Below, in pieces: positions 35,094 through 42,710 of a DNA stretch of 64,000 nt. This DNA is from Fictibacillus arsenicus (lineage in GTDB: Bacteria; Bacillota; Bacilli; Bacillales; Fictibacillaceae): assembly GCF_001642935.1 (NCBI RefSeq), contig NZ_CP016761.1, forward strand, positions 1,984,001 to 2,048,000, written 5' to 3'. How positions within the stretch are numbered: the first letter of the stretch is position 1; each line of letters opens with the position of its first letter. Both the position numbers and the translations under genes were made by a program. The notes beneath the pieces were generated by a model, which was not told the origin of the DNA, searched no databases, and was given only the letters and a program-made list of their open reading frames with translations.

Positions 35094-36122
35094 TTGAAAG
35101 ATAGTGCATTAAAAGTAATGTTTTTCACCCCGTATTTTCATCAAAATCGCGGGAATTCAACGACAGCGAGAAGAATTCAGCACGGTTTAAAAAAAGAGAA
35201 TGTTTCTGTTTTCGTGTATGCGTATGAAGAAGAAGATCTCACACAAGAGGTTCGTGATCAAATGGAAAATGCAGATGTTTTTCATATATTGCAATTTGCC
35301 CGTTTTTTAAAATGGTCACAAAAACATCAAATTGAATTGAATAAACCTTACATGATCACTTCCGGCGGAACAGATATTAACCATTCGTTAAAAGAGGATG
35401 AAAAAATCTATGCGCCTCTTTTACATAAAGCAAAGGCAGTTACAGTATTTACTGAAAAGGCAAAAGAATCACTCGTAAATAATCATGGATTTTCAAATGA
35501 GGTCATACATGTGATACCGCAAAGTGTCTATTTACCTGAAAAAGCGGATGAGGAAAAGCTAATTCTGCCTGAAGGCAATCCAAGAATTTTACTGCCTGCC
35601 GGTTTGCGGAGTATCAAAGATGTGCTCTATGCAATTCCTGCTTTAGTAAAATTAAAAGCTGAATATCCGCAAATTGTGTTTTTGATATTAGGAGCAAACC
35701 TGGATGAAGCGGTATATGAAGAAGTTAGAAATGCCTGCGTAAAATATGAATGGCTTCATTATCTGCCTGAAATAGATTTGGCTAAGATGAAAGAAGTTTA
35801 CCAGTGGGCTGACATTGTTATAAATACATCTATTTCAGAAGGACAGCCAACTTCTTTGCTGGAGGCAATGATCGAACATAAACCTGTTATAGCTAGAGAT
35901 AACACAGGAAATACAAGTATTATTCAGCACAAAAAAAACGGCATGATATTTCGTGACGTAAAAGGACTGTATGATTCTTTGAAACAACTAGTATCAGATA
36001 AAGCTTTTGCACAAAAAGTGATCCAAAACGGGTATCAGACAGTAACAGAGAACCACACTATGGATAAGGAAATCAAATCATACGTCACTTTGTATGAAAC
36101 AATAAAGGAGAGAAATAAATGA
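35094..36122 (+). CDS. GT4-like glycosyltransferase, candidate selenosugar synthase (SenB-like)
   Basis: 342 residues, GT-B fold. The N-terminal half has TPYFHQNRGNSTTARR (12-27), a GNxxTAxR motif, and SGGTDI (about 90-95). The C-terminal half has GLRSIKDVL and the sugar-nucleotide motif EGQPTSLLE (about 249-257), followed by a GN stretch. As I remember SenB, the selenosugar synthase of selenoneine synthesis, it shares GNxxTAxRW, TGTD, LRxxKDP and the late GN. SenB joins selenophosphate to a UDP-sugar. Here the gene starts 3 bases after selB and overlaps the importer gene by 4, so a selenium role is likely. The exact product is inference. The start is TTG 35094, although AAGGA is right against it; ATG 35118 is an alternative. 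Confidence 0.72.
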   Translation: MKDSALKVMFFTPYFHQNRGNSTTARRIQHGLKKENVSVFVYAYEEEDLTQEVRDQMENADVFHILQFARFLKWSQKHQIELNKPYMITSGGTDINHSLKEDEKIYAPLLHKAKAVTVFTEKAKESLVNNHGFSNEVIHVIPQSVYLPEKADEEKLILPEGNPRILLPAGLRSIKDVLYAIPALVKLKAEYPQIVFLILGANLDEAVYEEVRNACVKYEWLHYLPEIDLAKMKEVYQWADIVINTSISEGQPTSLLEAMIEHKPVIARDNTGNTSIIQHKKNGMIFRDVKGLYDSLKQLVSDKAFAQKVIQNGYQTVTENHTMDKEIKSYVTLYETIKERNK

Positions 36123-37012
36123 AAAAATTAGGTTTGTTGTTTGTAATTCTAGCACTGTTAGTATCTGCATGCGGTACAAAGGAAGAAAATAAAGATAAAG
36201 ATGCAGGCAATAAAGATGGAGTGTTCACAATAGGAGTTATTCCTGCTCAAACAGAAGGTGAAATGAAGGGAGCGCTTGATAAGCTTCAGAATATTTTGAG
36301 CGAAAAAATGGATCGTGAAGTAAAGATCACTTCTTACCCTGACTACAATGGAGTAGTAGAAGCAATGAATTATGAGAAGATTGATATGGCATATTTCGGG
36401 CCTCTTACATATGTTGTTGCGCAGGAGGAAAGCGGAGCAAAAGCGATCGTAACACAGCTGATAAAAGGAGAACCATTTTATTATTCTTACTTAATTACTC
36501 ATAAAGACAGTAAATATGAAAATATTGACGATATGATTAAAGATGTCAAAAATGTAAGATTTGCTTTTGGTGACCCTTCTTCAACATCTGGTTCATTAAT
36601 TCCGGGTATCAAGCTTAAAGATGAAGGTGTTTATAAGAGTGAAGCTGAGAATGATTTTAAAAATGTAAGATTCACTGGATCACATGATGCTACTGCACTT
36701 GCCGTCCAAAACAAACAAGTTGATGTCGGGGCGATCGATAGTGCCATCTATGACAAGCTTGTGGAAGAAGGAACAGTTGATGGCAAACAGTTTAAGGTGA
36801 TTTGGAAGTCTGAAAAACTGTTTCAATATCCTTGGGCCGTTGCAAAAAATACAGACAAGGAAACAATGAAACAGCTGCAAGATATTTTCTTAAGTATTAA
36901 AGACAAAGAGATCCTTGATGCATTCGGAGCCACCGGTTTTACGAAAGCGGAGAACAAAGATTATGAAAGTATCCGCAAGGCGGCTATAAAAGAAGGTATG
37001 ATCCAAGAATAG
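36119..37012 (+). CDS. PhnD-like substrate-binding lipoprotein, probably for a selenium or phosphorus oxyanion
   Basis: 297 residues. The signal peptide ends in VSAC (Cys18), so it is a lipoprotein on the outer face of the membrane. GVIPAQTEGEM, DYNGVVEAM, DMAYFGPLTYVVA and the FGDPSSTSGSLIP serine-rich binding loop (about residue 150) are PhnD/TIGR01098 features. PhnD relatives bind phosphonate, phosphite or related oxyanions. One clade linked to selD genes is, as I recall, annotated as putative selenate binding. The operon with selB favours a selenium oxyanion; a phosphonate cannot be excluded. Its ATG overlaps the glycosyltransferase stop by 4 bases. Confidence 0.8.
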   Translation: MKKLGLLFVILALLVSACGTKEENKDKDAGNKDGVFTIGVIPAQTEGEMKGALDKLQNILSEKMDREVKITSYPDYNGVVEAMNYEKIDMAYFGPLTYVVAQEESGAKAIVTQLIKGEPFYYSYLITHKDSKYENIDDMIKDVKNVRFAFGDPSSTSGSLIPGIKLKDEGVYKSEAENDFKNVRFTGSHDATALAVQNKQVDVGAIDSAIYDKLVEEGTVDGKQFKVIWKSEKLFQYPWAVAKNTDKETMKQLQDIFLSIKDKEILDAFGATGFTKAENKDYESIRKAAIKEGMIQE

Positions 37013-37021
37013 AGGGGAACA

Positions 37022-37780
37022 ATGGTTTGGTTTAAAAAGAGACAATTCTTTGTCTTTCTCATCATTGCAGTTCTCGCAGCTTATAGTATGAGATTGACAG
37101 AGTTCGACCTTTCTAAGTTTCGGGACTTTGAAAATATGGGAGACTTTCTTTCAAAATGGTTTCCAATGAACACAGAAAGTCTTCCTTACTTATTTACAGA
37201 AAGTGTTTTGACGATATCAATCGCATTTTTGGGGAGTTTATTCGGATTGATCATTGCACTTCCATTAAGCTTTTTTGCAGCACGAAATACGAGCGGGCAT
37301 CGTATTATTTTTGCGGCAACCCGCTTTTATCTAAGTTTTTTACGTTCTGTTCCAGAGTTTGTATTTGGCTTGATATTATTAACCACATTAGGACTCGGTC
37401 CCTTTCCGGCCGTAATCGCGATTGTACTGCATAACATCGGAGTGCTAGGAAAGCTCATCTCAGAGCTGATTGAAGCGGCTGATAAAGGTCCGATGGAAGC
37501 GATGTCTGCTGTAGGGGCTAAACGCTGGATCGGTAATTTATTTGCCATCCTGCCTCAAATCTGGCCAAATGTTCTGTCTCAGTTTTTTTACCGATTCGAA
37601 GTTGCTATCCGGACATCCCTTATATTAGGTCTGATAGGCGGAGGCGGAATCGGGCAGCAGCTTTTTATTCATTTTAAAACATTTCAATATCAGCTAGTGT
37701 CTGTAGATGTTCTGTTAATAATGATCATGGTTATTTTAGTAGATTACATTGGCGGAAAAATACGGGAAAAGGTTATTTAG
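37022..37780 (+). CDS. PhnE-like ABC permease
   Basis: 252 residues with six membrane segments. The cytoplasmic EAA loop (EAADKGPMEAMSAVGAKRWIGN, about residues 152-173) contacts the ATPase. LGLIGGGGIGQQL near residue 205 is typical of PhnE. It forms the channel of the importer. AGAGGGGAACA precedes the ATG, 9 bases after the binding-protein stop. A single permease gene implies a homodimer, whereas phosphonate systems may have one or two. Confidence 0.85.
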   Translation: MVWFKKRQFFVFLIIAVLAAYSMRLTEFDLSKFRDFENMGDFLSKWFPMNTESLPYLFTESVLTISIAFLGSLFGLIIALPLSFFAARNTSGHRIIFAATRFYLSFLRSVPEFVFGLILLTTLGLGPFPAVIAIVLHNIGVLGKLISELIEAADKGPMEAMSAVGAKRWIGNLFAILPQIWPNVLSQFFYRFEVAIRTSLILGLIGGGGIGQQLFIHFKTFQYQLVSVDVLLIMIMVILVDYIGGKIREKVI

Positions 37781-37788
37781 GTGGTAAG

Positions 37789-38526
37789 ATGATTAAATTC
37801 GAAAATGTTTCAGTTTTATATCCTGGTGCAGCAGAACCAGCCTTGAAAAATTTGAGCATCCATTTTAACCAAGGGGAGTTCGTTTGTGTATTAGGCAAGA
37901 GCGGTGCAGGGAAATCTACGTTTATTCGCTGCATTAATGGACTTCAGCCGGTATCAGAAGGAACGGTAAAATGGAATGATAAATCGCTGTCAGAAATGAC
38001 TCCTAAAGAGAATTTAGAGATTCGACGCAAGACGGGAATGATTTTTCAGCATTTTAACTTGATTCCAAGAATGAGTGTTGTTCAAAATATCTTAACAGGG
38101 TTGTTTGGCTATAAAAAATCCTATGAAAATCTACTGGGGTTATTTAATTCTAATGAAAGAATGTCTGCTTTAGAAGCAATTGATCAAGTTGAATTAACAG
38201 TGGAGCCAACCAGAAGAGTAGAGAATCTGAGCGGGGGACAAAAGCAAAGGGTAGCAATAGCGAGGGCTCTTATTCAAAATCCTAATGTATTCCTAGGAGA
38301 CGAACCTGTTGCAAGTTTAGATCCCGGTACTGCTGAGAGAATTTTTCATCTTTTAAAAGAAACACATATAAAGCGAAACTTAGTATCCATTATCAATGTT
38401 CATGATGTTGGCCTTGCAAAAAAATTCGCGACAAGAATTATTGCATTGAAAAAAGGAAGGCTCATTTTCGATGGCGCCCCAGAAAAATTTGACGAAAAAC
38501 TCTATGCTGAGACATATAACCAGTAA
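37789..38526 (+). CDS. PhnC-like ABC importer ATPase
   Basis: 245 residues. Walker A is LGKSGAGKSTF (about 35-45), the Q-loop is GMIFQHFNL, the signature NLSGGQKQRVAIARAL and Walker B VFLGDEPVASLDP. The H-loop residue is in NVHDVG. FNLIPRMSVVQNILTG is usual in PhnC. It powers the importer made with the two preceding genes. AGGTGGTAAG precedes the ATG. It is the last gene of the selB operon; the terminator behind it also serves the convergent selD. Confidence 0.9.
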   Translation: MIKFENVSVLYPGAAEPALKNLSIHFNQGEFVCVLGKSGAGKSTFIRCINGLQPVSEGTVKWNDKSLSEMTPKENLEIRRKTGMIFQHFNLIPRMSVVQNILTGLFGYKKSYENLLGLFNSNERMSALEAIDQVELTVEPTRRVENLSGGQKQRVAIARALIQNPNVFLGDEPVASLDPGTAERIFHLLKETHIKRNLVSIINVHDVGLAKKFATRIIALKKGRLIFDGAPEKFDEKLYAETYNQ

Positions 38527-38527
38527 A

Positions 38528-38556
38528 AAAACTCCGGAAATCCGGAGTTTTTTTAT
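38528..38556. terminator. Bidirectional terminator between the importer ATPase gene and selD
   Basis: AAACTCCGG pairs with CCGGAGTTT around AAAT, with A and T runs on the two sides. Confidence 0.93.
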
Positions 38557-39608
38557 TTAGCAATAATCGGCTTTTCAGTTAGTTCTGTAACTTTTCCAAC
38601 AATACTTGCATTCTTTCTGCCTTTTGCATGAAGACGTTTGATATACTCATCTGCTTCATCTTTAGGCATGCTCACTAATAGTCCCCCGGAAGTTACGGCA
38701 TCGCATAGTATATGCTGCTGCCATACCTCGAGATGATCATCATACTTCACGTCTTCTTGAATCCAGCGATGGTTTGCTTTTGATCCGCCAGGGACGACCC
38801 CTTCTTGAGCGAGTTCTATTGTGCCAGGAAGTAAAGGTACGTCTTCAAAATTGATGTGTATTGAAATGCCTCCGGTGCCTTTAGCCATTTCGGTGGCATG
38901 ACCGAGCAGGCCGAATCCAGTAACATCTGTTACAGCATGAGGTGAAAGGCCTTCTAAACATTCGGCAGCTGTTTTATTTAATTCTGCCATCGTTTCAGTC
39001 ACAAGCTGAAGCTGTTCAGATGTAAGTTTGTCTTTTTTAATAGCGGTTGTCTGGATTCCTACACCAATCGGCTTCGTTAAAACAAGTGCATCACCTGGCC
39101 TTGCACCAACATTTTTGAAAACCTTAGAAGGGTGTACGAGTCCGGTTACAGATAGACCAAATTTAGGCTCAGCATCGTCTATGGAATGTCCGCCTACAAG
39201 GACTGCACCAGACTCTTTTACTTTGTCTGCAGCACCTTTAAGAATTTCTGCTAATACATCGTGACCTAATACCGCTATCGGGAAACCTACGATATTCATC
39301 ACGGTAGTGGGACGTCCGCCCATCGCGTAGACATCGCTTAAAGAATTTGCAGCAGCAATCTGACCAAACATATACGGGTCGTCAACGATCGGGGTGAAGA
39401 AATCAACAGTTTGTATCATAGCAAGTTCATCTGTTAATTTATAAACTCCGGCATCGTCGGATGTATCAAGACCTACTAAAAGGTTAGGGTCATATTCTCT
39501 TTCTGGTAAATGACGCAAAACTTGCGCCAGGTCTTCAGGACCAATCTTGCATCCTCAGCCACCTTTTGATGACAGATGGGTAAGCTTTACTTTGTCTTTG
39601 CTCGTCAT
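38553..39608 (-). CDS. selD: Selenophosphate synthase containing selenocysteine (Sec18)
   Basis: 351 residues including Sec. From ATG 39608, preceded by AGGAGG, the reading is MTSKDKVKLTHLSSKGG-U-GCKIGP, with an in-frame TGA at 39557-39555. Reading from the first Met after the TGA (39518) would lose the active site. The UGC position is the Cys/Sec17 site of known SelD; the next Lys is the catalytic one. TSDDAGVY, GGHSID and TGFGLLGH are family motifs. It makes selenophosphate from selenide and ATP. A hairpin follows the UGA. It is convergent with the importer and divergent from the Rdx gene. Confidence 0.96.
39530..39557 (-). promoter_or_regulatory. Candidate bacterial SECIS hairpin in selD
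   Basis: After the UGA come 12 bases, then GGUC-CUGAA-GACC (minus strand, 39542-39530). The loop G is 19 bases after UGA, within the usual 16-37 range. The stem is short, four pairs. Confidence 0.6.
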
Positions 39609-39701
39609 TTGTATAACGCACCTCCTATAGGTAGTATAAACAATTTTTTTGTTTATTGGCTAAGGATATACTAAAATAGTCTTAAAAAAGGAGGATGAAT
39701 G

Positions 39702-39938
39702 ATGAAAGTAAGTATCGAATTCTGCATGATGTGAAACTTTGCACCAAAAGCCGCGAGTCTCGCGGAGGACCTTTTTAGCCATTTCCGTTCACAAATTCCA
39801 TCACTTGAGCTTTTACCTAGTTCAGGCGGGGTATTTGAAGTATCTGTTAATGGCAGTAAAATCTATTCGAAAAAAGAAACAGGAGAATTTCCTGATCACG
39901 ATTGGATCATTCAAGAACTTGAAAAATTGAATGCTTAA
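39702..39938 (+). CDS. Rdx/SelW-type selenoprotein with CxxU motif
   Basis: 78 residues including Sec11, hidden by an in-frame TGA at 39732-39734. The start MKVSIEFCMM-U-NFAPKA gives C8-M-M-U11, the redox motif of the SelW/SelT/SelH (Rdx) family after the first beta strand. GGVFEVSVNGSKIYSKKETGEFP matches the family's C-terminal half, in which a Lys/Thr-rich strand precedes Pro. Members have thioredoxin-like folds and act as thiol redox proteins. GGAGG lies 7 bases before ATG 39702; ATG 39699 is an alternative. It is 56 bases before selA and divergent from selD. A SECIS-like hairpin follows the UGA. Confidence 0.93.
39732..39765 (+). promoter_or_regulatory. Candidate bacterial SECIS hairpin in the Rdx gene
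   Basis: UGA, 16 bases, then CCGCG-AGUCU-CGCGG (39751-39765). The G in the loop is 23 bases after the UGA. The stem is five G/C pairs with the outer A and G bases unpaired. Confidence 0.75.
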
Positions 39939-39994
39939 ATGGAAAGATCCTCCTTTAAGGATATCTGTTTAAGCCTTTTAGGAGGAGTTTCATT

Positions 39995-41377
39995 TTGATA
40001 AAATCAAACCTTTTAAGGCAGTTGCCTGCGGTTCATGAAGTCACTAAAGAAATCAGTCTTGAAATGAATGGTAAAAATGAAAAGGAAATAACACGTGCTG
40101 TTCAGGACGCAATAGCATTCTGGCGCAATCGTATACAAACTGATTGGAATTCCATTGACTTGAACGCTGATATTCAGGGACTCATCAAAGAAACTATTAG
40201 AAAAAAATTAGCCAGTCCTAAAAATCAGATTCGAACGGTTATAAACGCAAGCGGTGTAGTGATCCACACTAATATGGGAAGATCAAGGCTAAGTGAAAGC
40301 GCCGTTAAAAGGATGACAGAAACAGCCTATATGTATTCGAATCTGGAGTATAACTTAGAACAAGGAAAAAGAGGTTCAAGACACGATCTGACAGAGGATT
40401 TAATAAAGAAATCGACTGGTGCAGAAGCAGTACTTGTAGTAAATAATAATGCTGCTGCGGTTTATCTTATTTTAAAAGCTCTTGCGAAAAATAAGGAAGT
40501 TATTGTTTCCAGAGGCGAGCTTGTTGAGATAGGCGGGTCCTTCCGTGTGTCATCAATCATGGAAGAAAGCGGTGCGCTTTTAAAAGAAGTGGGCACCACG
40601 AATAAAACTCATTACGCCGACTATGAAAAAGCCATAAATGAAAATACAGGCATGGTGATGAAAGTACATACGAGCAATTTTAAAGTTATTGGATTCACAA
40701 AAAATGTTTCTTCAGCTGAGTTGATGAAACTAAAAGCAGATTCACCGGAAGTTATCATCTATGAAGATTTGGGGAGCGGGGCACTTTATCCATTTCAAGC
40801 GCATGGAATCGGTGAGGAACCTTTAGTTTCTTCTATAATTAATCAGGGAATTGATTTAGTTTCTTTTAGTGGTGATAAGCTGTTAGGAGGTCCGCAGGCA
40901 GGGATCATTGCAGGTAAAAAGAAATATATAGATATTTTAAAGAAACATCAGCTCGCACGTGTGCTTCGTGTAGATAAATTTACAATCGCAGCATTGAATG
41001 AAACTTTAAATTCCTATCTTAATGAAGATTTTTTATCGATTCCGACCGTACGGGATATTTTAAAAACGCCAGATGAGATTAAAATAAGAACACTTGAATT
41101 AATGGGGCAGATTCATAATCGGGATAATTTAAAGACGGATATCATTGAAGAATTTTCAAAAGTTGGCGGAGGCACAATGCCTGAAGTGAAATTGCCAACA
41201 TATTGCCTCGTTTTAAAACATGATAACGGTGCATCTTATTTGGCAAACCTGTTACGCGAAACCCGAGTGCCGGTAATTGTTAGAATTAAAGATGACGAAG
41301 TTCTGCTGGATCTAAGAACAGTTACAGAGGAAGAAGAATCAATTCTAATAGAAGCGATAAATTCAGTTACTGCTTAA
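39995..41377 (+). CDS. selA: L-seryl-tRNA(Sec) selenium transferase
   Basis: 460 residues, standard length. PLP-fold enzyme that turns Ser-tRNA(Sec) into Sec-tRNA(Sec) with selenophosphate. INASGVVIHTNMGRSRLSE (about residue 82) and VSFSGDKLLGGPQAGII carry the PLP site; the Lys is near residue 295, as in E. coli. The start is TTG 39995, with GGAGGAG about 9 bases before. It follows the Rdx gene by 56 bases and may be co-transcribed with it. A terminator follows at 41465. Confidence 0.97.
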   Translation: MIKSNLLRQLPAVHEVTKEISLEMNGKNEKEITRAVQDAIAFWRNRIQTDWNSIDLNADIQGLIKETIRKKLASPKNQIRTVINASGVVIHTNMGRSRLSESAVKRMTETAYMYSNLEYNLEQGKRGSRHDLTEDLIKKSTGAEAVLVVNNNAAAVYLILKALAKNKEVIVSRGELVEIGGSFRVSSIMEESGALLKEVGTTNKTHYADYEKAINENTGMVMKVHTSNFKVIGFTKNVSSAELMKLKADSPEVIIYEDLGSGALYPFQAHGIGEEPLVSSIINQGIDLVSFSGDKLLGGPQAGIIAGKKKYIDILKKHQLARVLRVDKFTIAALNETLNSYLNEDFLSIPTVRDILKTPDEIKIRTLELMGQIHNRDNLKTDIIEEFSKVGGGTMPEVKLPTYCLVLKHDNGASYLANLLRETRVPVIVRIKDDEVLLDLRTVTEEEESILIEAINSVTA

Positions 41378-41464
41378 GAAACTCATTTTTTATTTGAAAA
41401 AAAAGTAAAATTATATGATGAAGAGCAGTTTTTATGTGATTGTGGCTTCTGGCTTCTAAAAAAA

Positions 41465-41506
41465 ACAAAACGGGCTATCCCAAAAGGGCTAGCCCGTCTT
41501 TTTATA
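41465..41506. terminator. Terminator between selA and sspP
   Basis: ACGGGCTA pairs with TAGCCCGT around TCCCAAAAGGGC, with A and T runs on both sides. It can serve both convergent genes. Confidence 0.9.
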
Positions 41507-41511
41507 TATTC

Positions 41512-41652
41512 TTAACTGCCTTGACCATGATTTTGTCTTGTATGGTTTCGTTGTTTTACCTTTTTTGACCCGCTCATTGGTGCAGGCTGGCCAGGATTTT
41601 CGCCTTTAGGTGCATTTTTTCTAATATCTTTAAATGTATTATGTTCTCCCAT
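41512..41652 (-). CDS. sspP: Small acid-soluble spore protein P
   Basis: 46 residues: [20 protein letters not shown], then [20 protein letters not shown]. This matches the SspP family (NAPKGxNPGQPxPLSGSKKVKxRNHTRQ). Made in the forespore late in sporulation. GGAGGGCAATTTT precedes the ATG at 41652. In B. subtilis sspO and sspP lie upstream of acnA; here a small unrelated gene sits between them. Confidence 0.93.
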   Translation of the reverse strand: MGEHNTFKDIRKNAPKGENPGQPAPMSGSKKVKQRNHTRQNHGQGS

Positions 41653-41730
41653 AAAATTGCCCTCCTTTTGAATAATAATTATTTAAAATGGAAGCTTAAA
41701 GGTATATCAAACCAAAAAAGGAAGGTTATT

Positions 41731-41988
41731 ATGCCATATCACAAAGATAAGCAGCAAGCATACCAGGCAGCAGAACAAGGTTATCATCATGCAATCGAAG
41801 TATCAAAACAGTTAAATGCTTCCAACAGTGAATACGGCGTTTATTATTCTCACTTTATGACAGAGAATGAGAAGGCACGCCAGCAGATTGAAAATGCCCT
41901 GGAAACAGCATCAGAACATCAGCATTCACAGCTGAAAAATTATTTGAATGAATTAGAACAGCTTCAAAATCAATTTCCGAAACCTTAA
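41731..41988 (+). CDS. Small helical protein of unknown function
   Basis: 85 residues, Gln/Glu/His-rich and helical: [20 protein letters not shown], then [16 protein letters not shown] at the end. No membrane segment and no family recognised, though the Gln-rich pattern resembles spore-associated small proteins. AAGGAAGGTTATT precedes the ATG. It lies between the two spore-protein genes and its stop overlaps the sspO stop by 4 bases on the opposite strand (41985-41988). Confidence 0.65.
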   Translation: MPYHKDKQQAYQAAEQGYHHAIEVSKQLNASNSEYGVYYSHFMTENEKARQQIENALETASEHQHSQLKNYLNELEQLQNQFPKP

Positions 41989-42155
41989 TGACGTTTCTTC
42001 GTTTTTTTATTGTTTTGACGTTCAGCTTCACTTAGTTTTTCGTTAGGCAATGTTAGAGCTTCGTTTCCGAATTCTGTTTCGTACCCTGCACCTTTGCCTT
42101 GAGCTTTAGCAGCGTTCATGCTAGGACGTACATGATTTGCTTTATTTCTTCCCAT
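41985..42155 (-). CDS. sspO: Small acid-soluble spore protein O
   Basis: 56 residues: [20 protein letters not shown], then KGAGYETEF and [21 protein letters not shown]...MN.AK.QGKGAGY and the C-terminal AERQNNKK are the SspO (CotK) hallmarks. Forespore-specific. GGAGGTGAAATAATC precedes the ATG. Upstream of acnA, as in B. subtilis. Confidence 0.95.
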   Translation of the reverse strand: MGRNKANHVRPSMNAAKAQGKGAGYETEFGNEALTLPNEKLSEAERQNNKKTKKRH

Positions 42156-42202
42156 GATTATTTCACCTCCGTTTTCTTAGTGTGTACAAAATAAAAAAAG
42201 AA

Positions 42203-42229
42203 GAAGCACTCCAAAAAAAGGAGTGCTTC
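42203..42229 (-). terminator. Terminator after the DUF378 gene
   Basis: GAAGCACTCC pairs perfectly with GGAGTGCTTC around seven A. On the minus strand it is followed by a T-rich stretch (TTCTTTTTTTATTTTG, partly). Confidence 0.85.
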
Positions 42230-42236
42230 AACTGCT

Positions 42237-42425
42237 TCATGATTTGTATTTTGATAAAAGCATCCATAATCCTGAGAGCCCGATTAGACTATAGATAACT
42301 TTTGTAACTGTGGCAGCGCTTCCAAAAATTTCTGTAACTGCATTAAAATCAAAAAGACCGACTAATCCCCAGTTTAATGCTCCGATTAAAACAAGCAATG
42401 CTGCTAATTTTTTTAACCATTCCAT
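42237..42425 (-). CDS. DUF378 membrane protein (YuzA-like)
   Basis: 62 residues with two membrane helices: LAALLVLIGALNWGLVGLF and VTKVIYSLIGLSGLWMLL. LVLIGALNWGLVGLFDFN is the DUF378 signature. Function is unknown. GGAGGGAATAGG precedes the ATG at 42425. Monocistronic with its own terminator. Confidence 0.92.
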   Translation of the reverse strand: MEWLKKLAALLVLIGALNWGLVGLFDFNAVTEIFGSAATVTKVIYSLIGLSGLWMLLSKYKS

Positions 42426-42534
42426 CCTATTCCCTCCGATCTTATTGCGGCATTTTGATGAAGGAATAAATAAAACAAATTGTATTGCATATTTCAATAT
42501 ATGTTCATTAAAATTAATCGGTGCTCAACCGCTC

Positions 42535-42549
42535 ATAAGAAAAACTTAT
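42535..42549 (+). promoter_or_regulatory. CcpC-type operator upstream of acnA
   Basis: ATAAGAAAAACTTAT fits ATAA-N7-TTAT, the dyad bound by the citrate-responsive regulator CcpC at the B. subtilis citB promoter. It is 162 bases before the acnA start; a further TTAT half (42577-42580) lies downstream. Confidence 0.6.
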
Positions 42550-42710
42550 GTCGATTGATAACGATTAACTATTTTACTTATGAAAGGGTTTTACATATGA
42601 TTATAAAGGGAAAAAAAGTTTTTATGTGATTTACTAGGGAATTGAGCACATTTTTTCGACAATTTTTCTCATAATCGTGTATGATTGTTACTGAAGGGAG
42701 AGAGTGGAGC

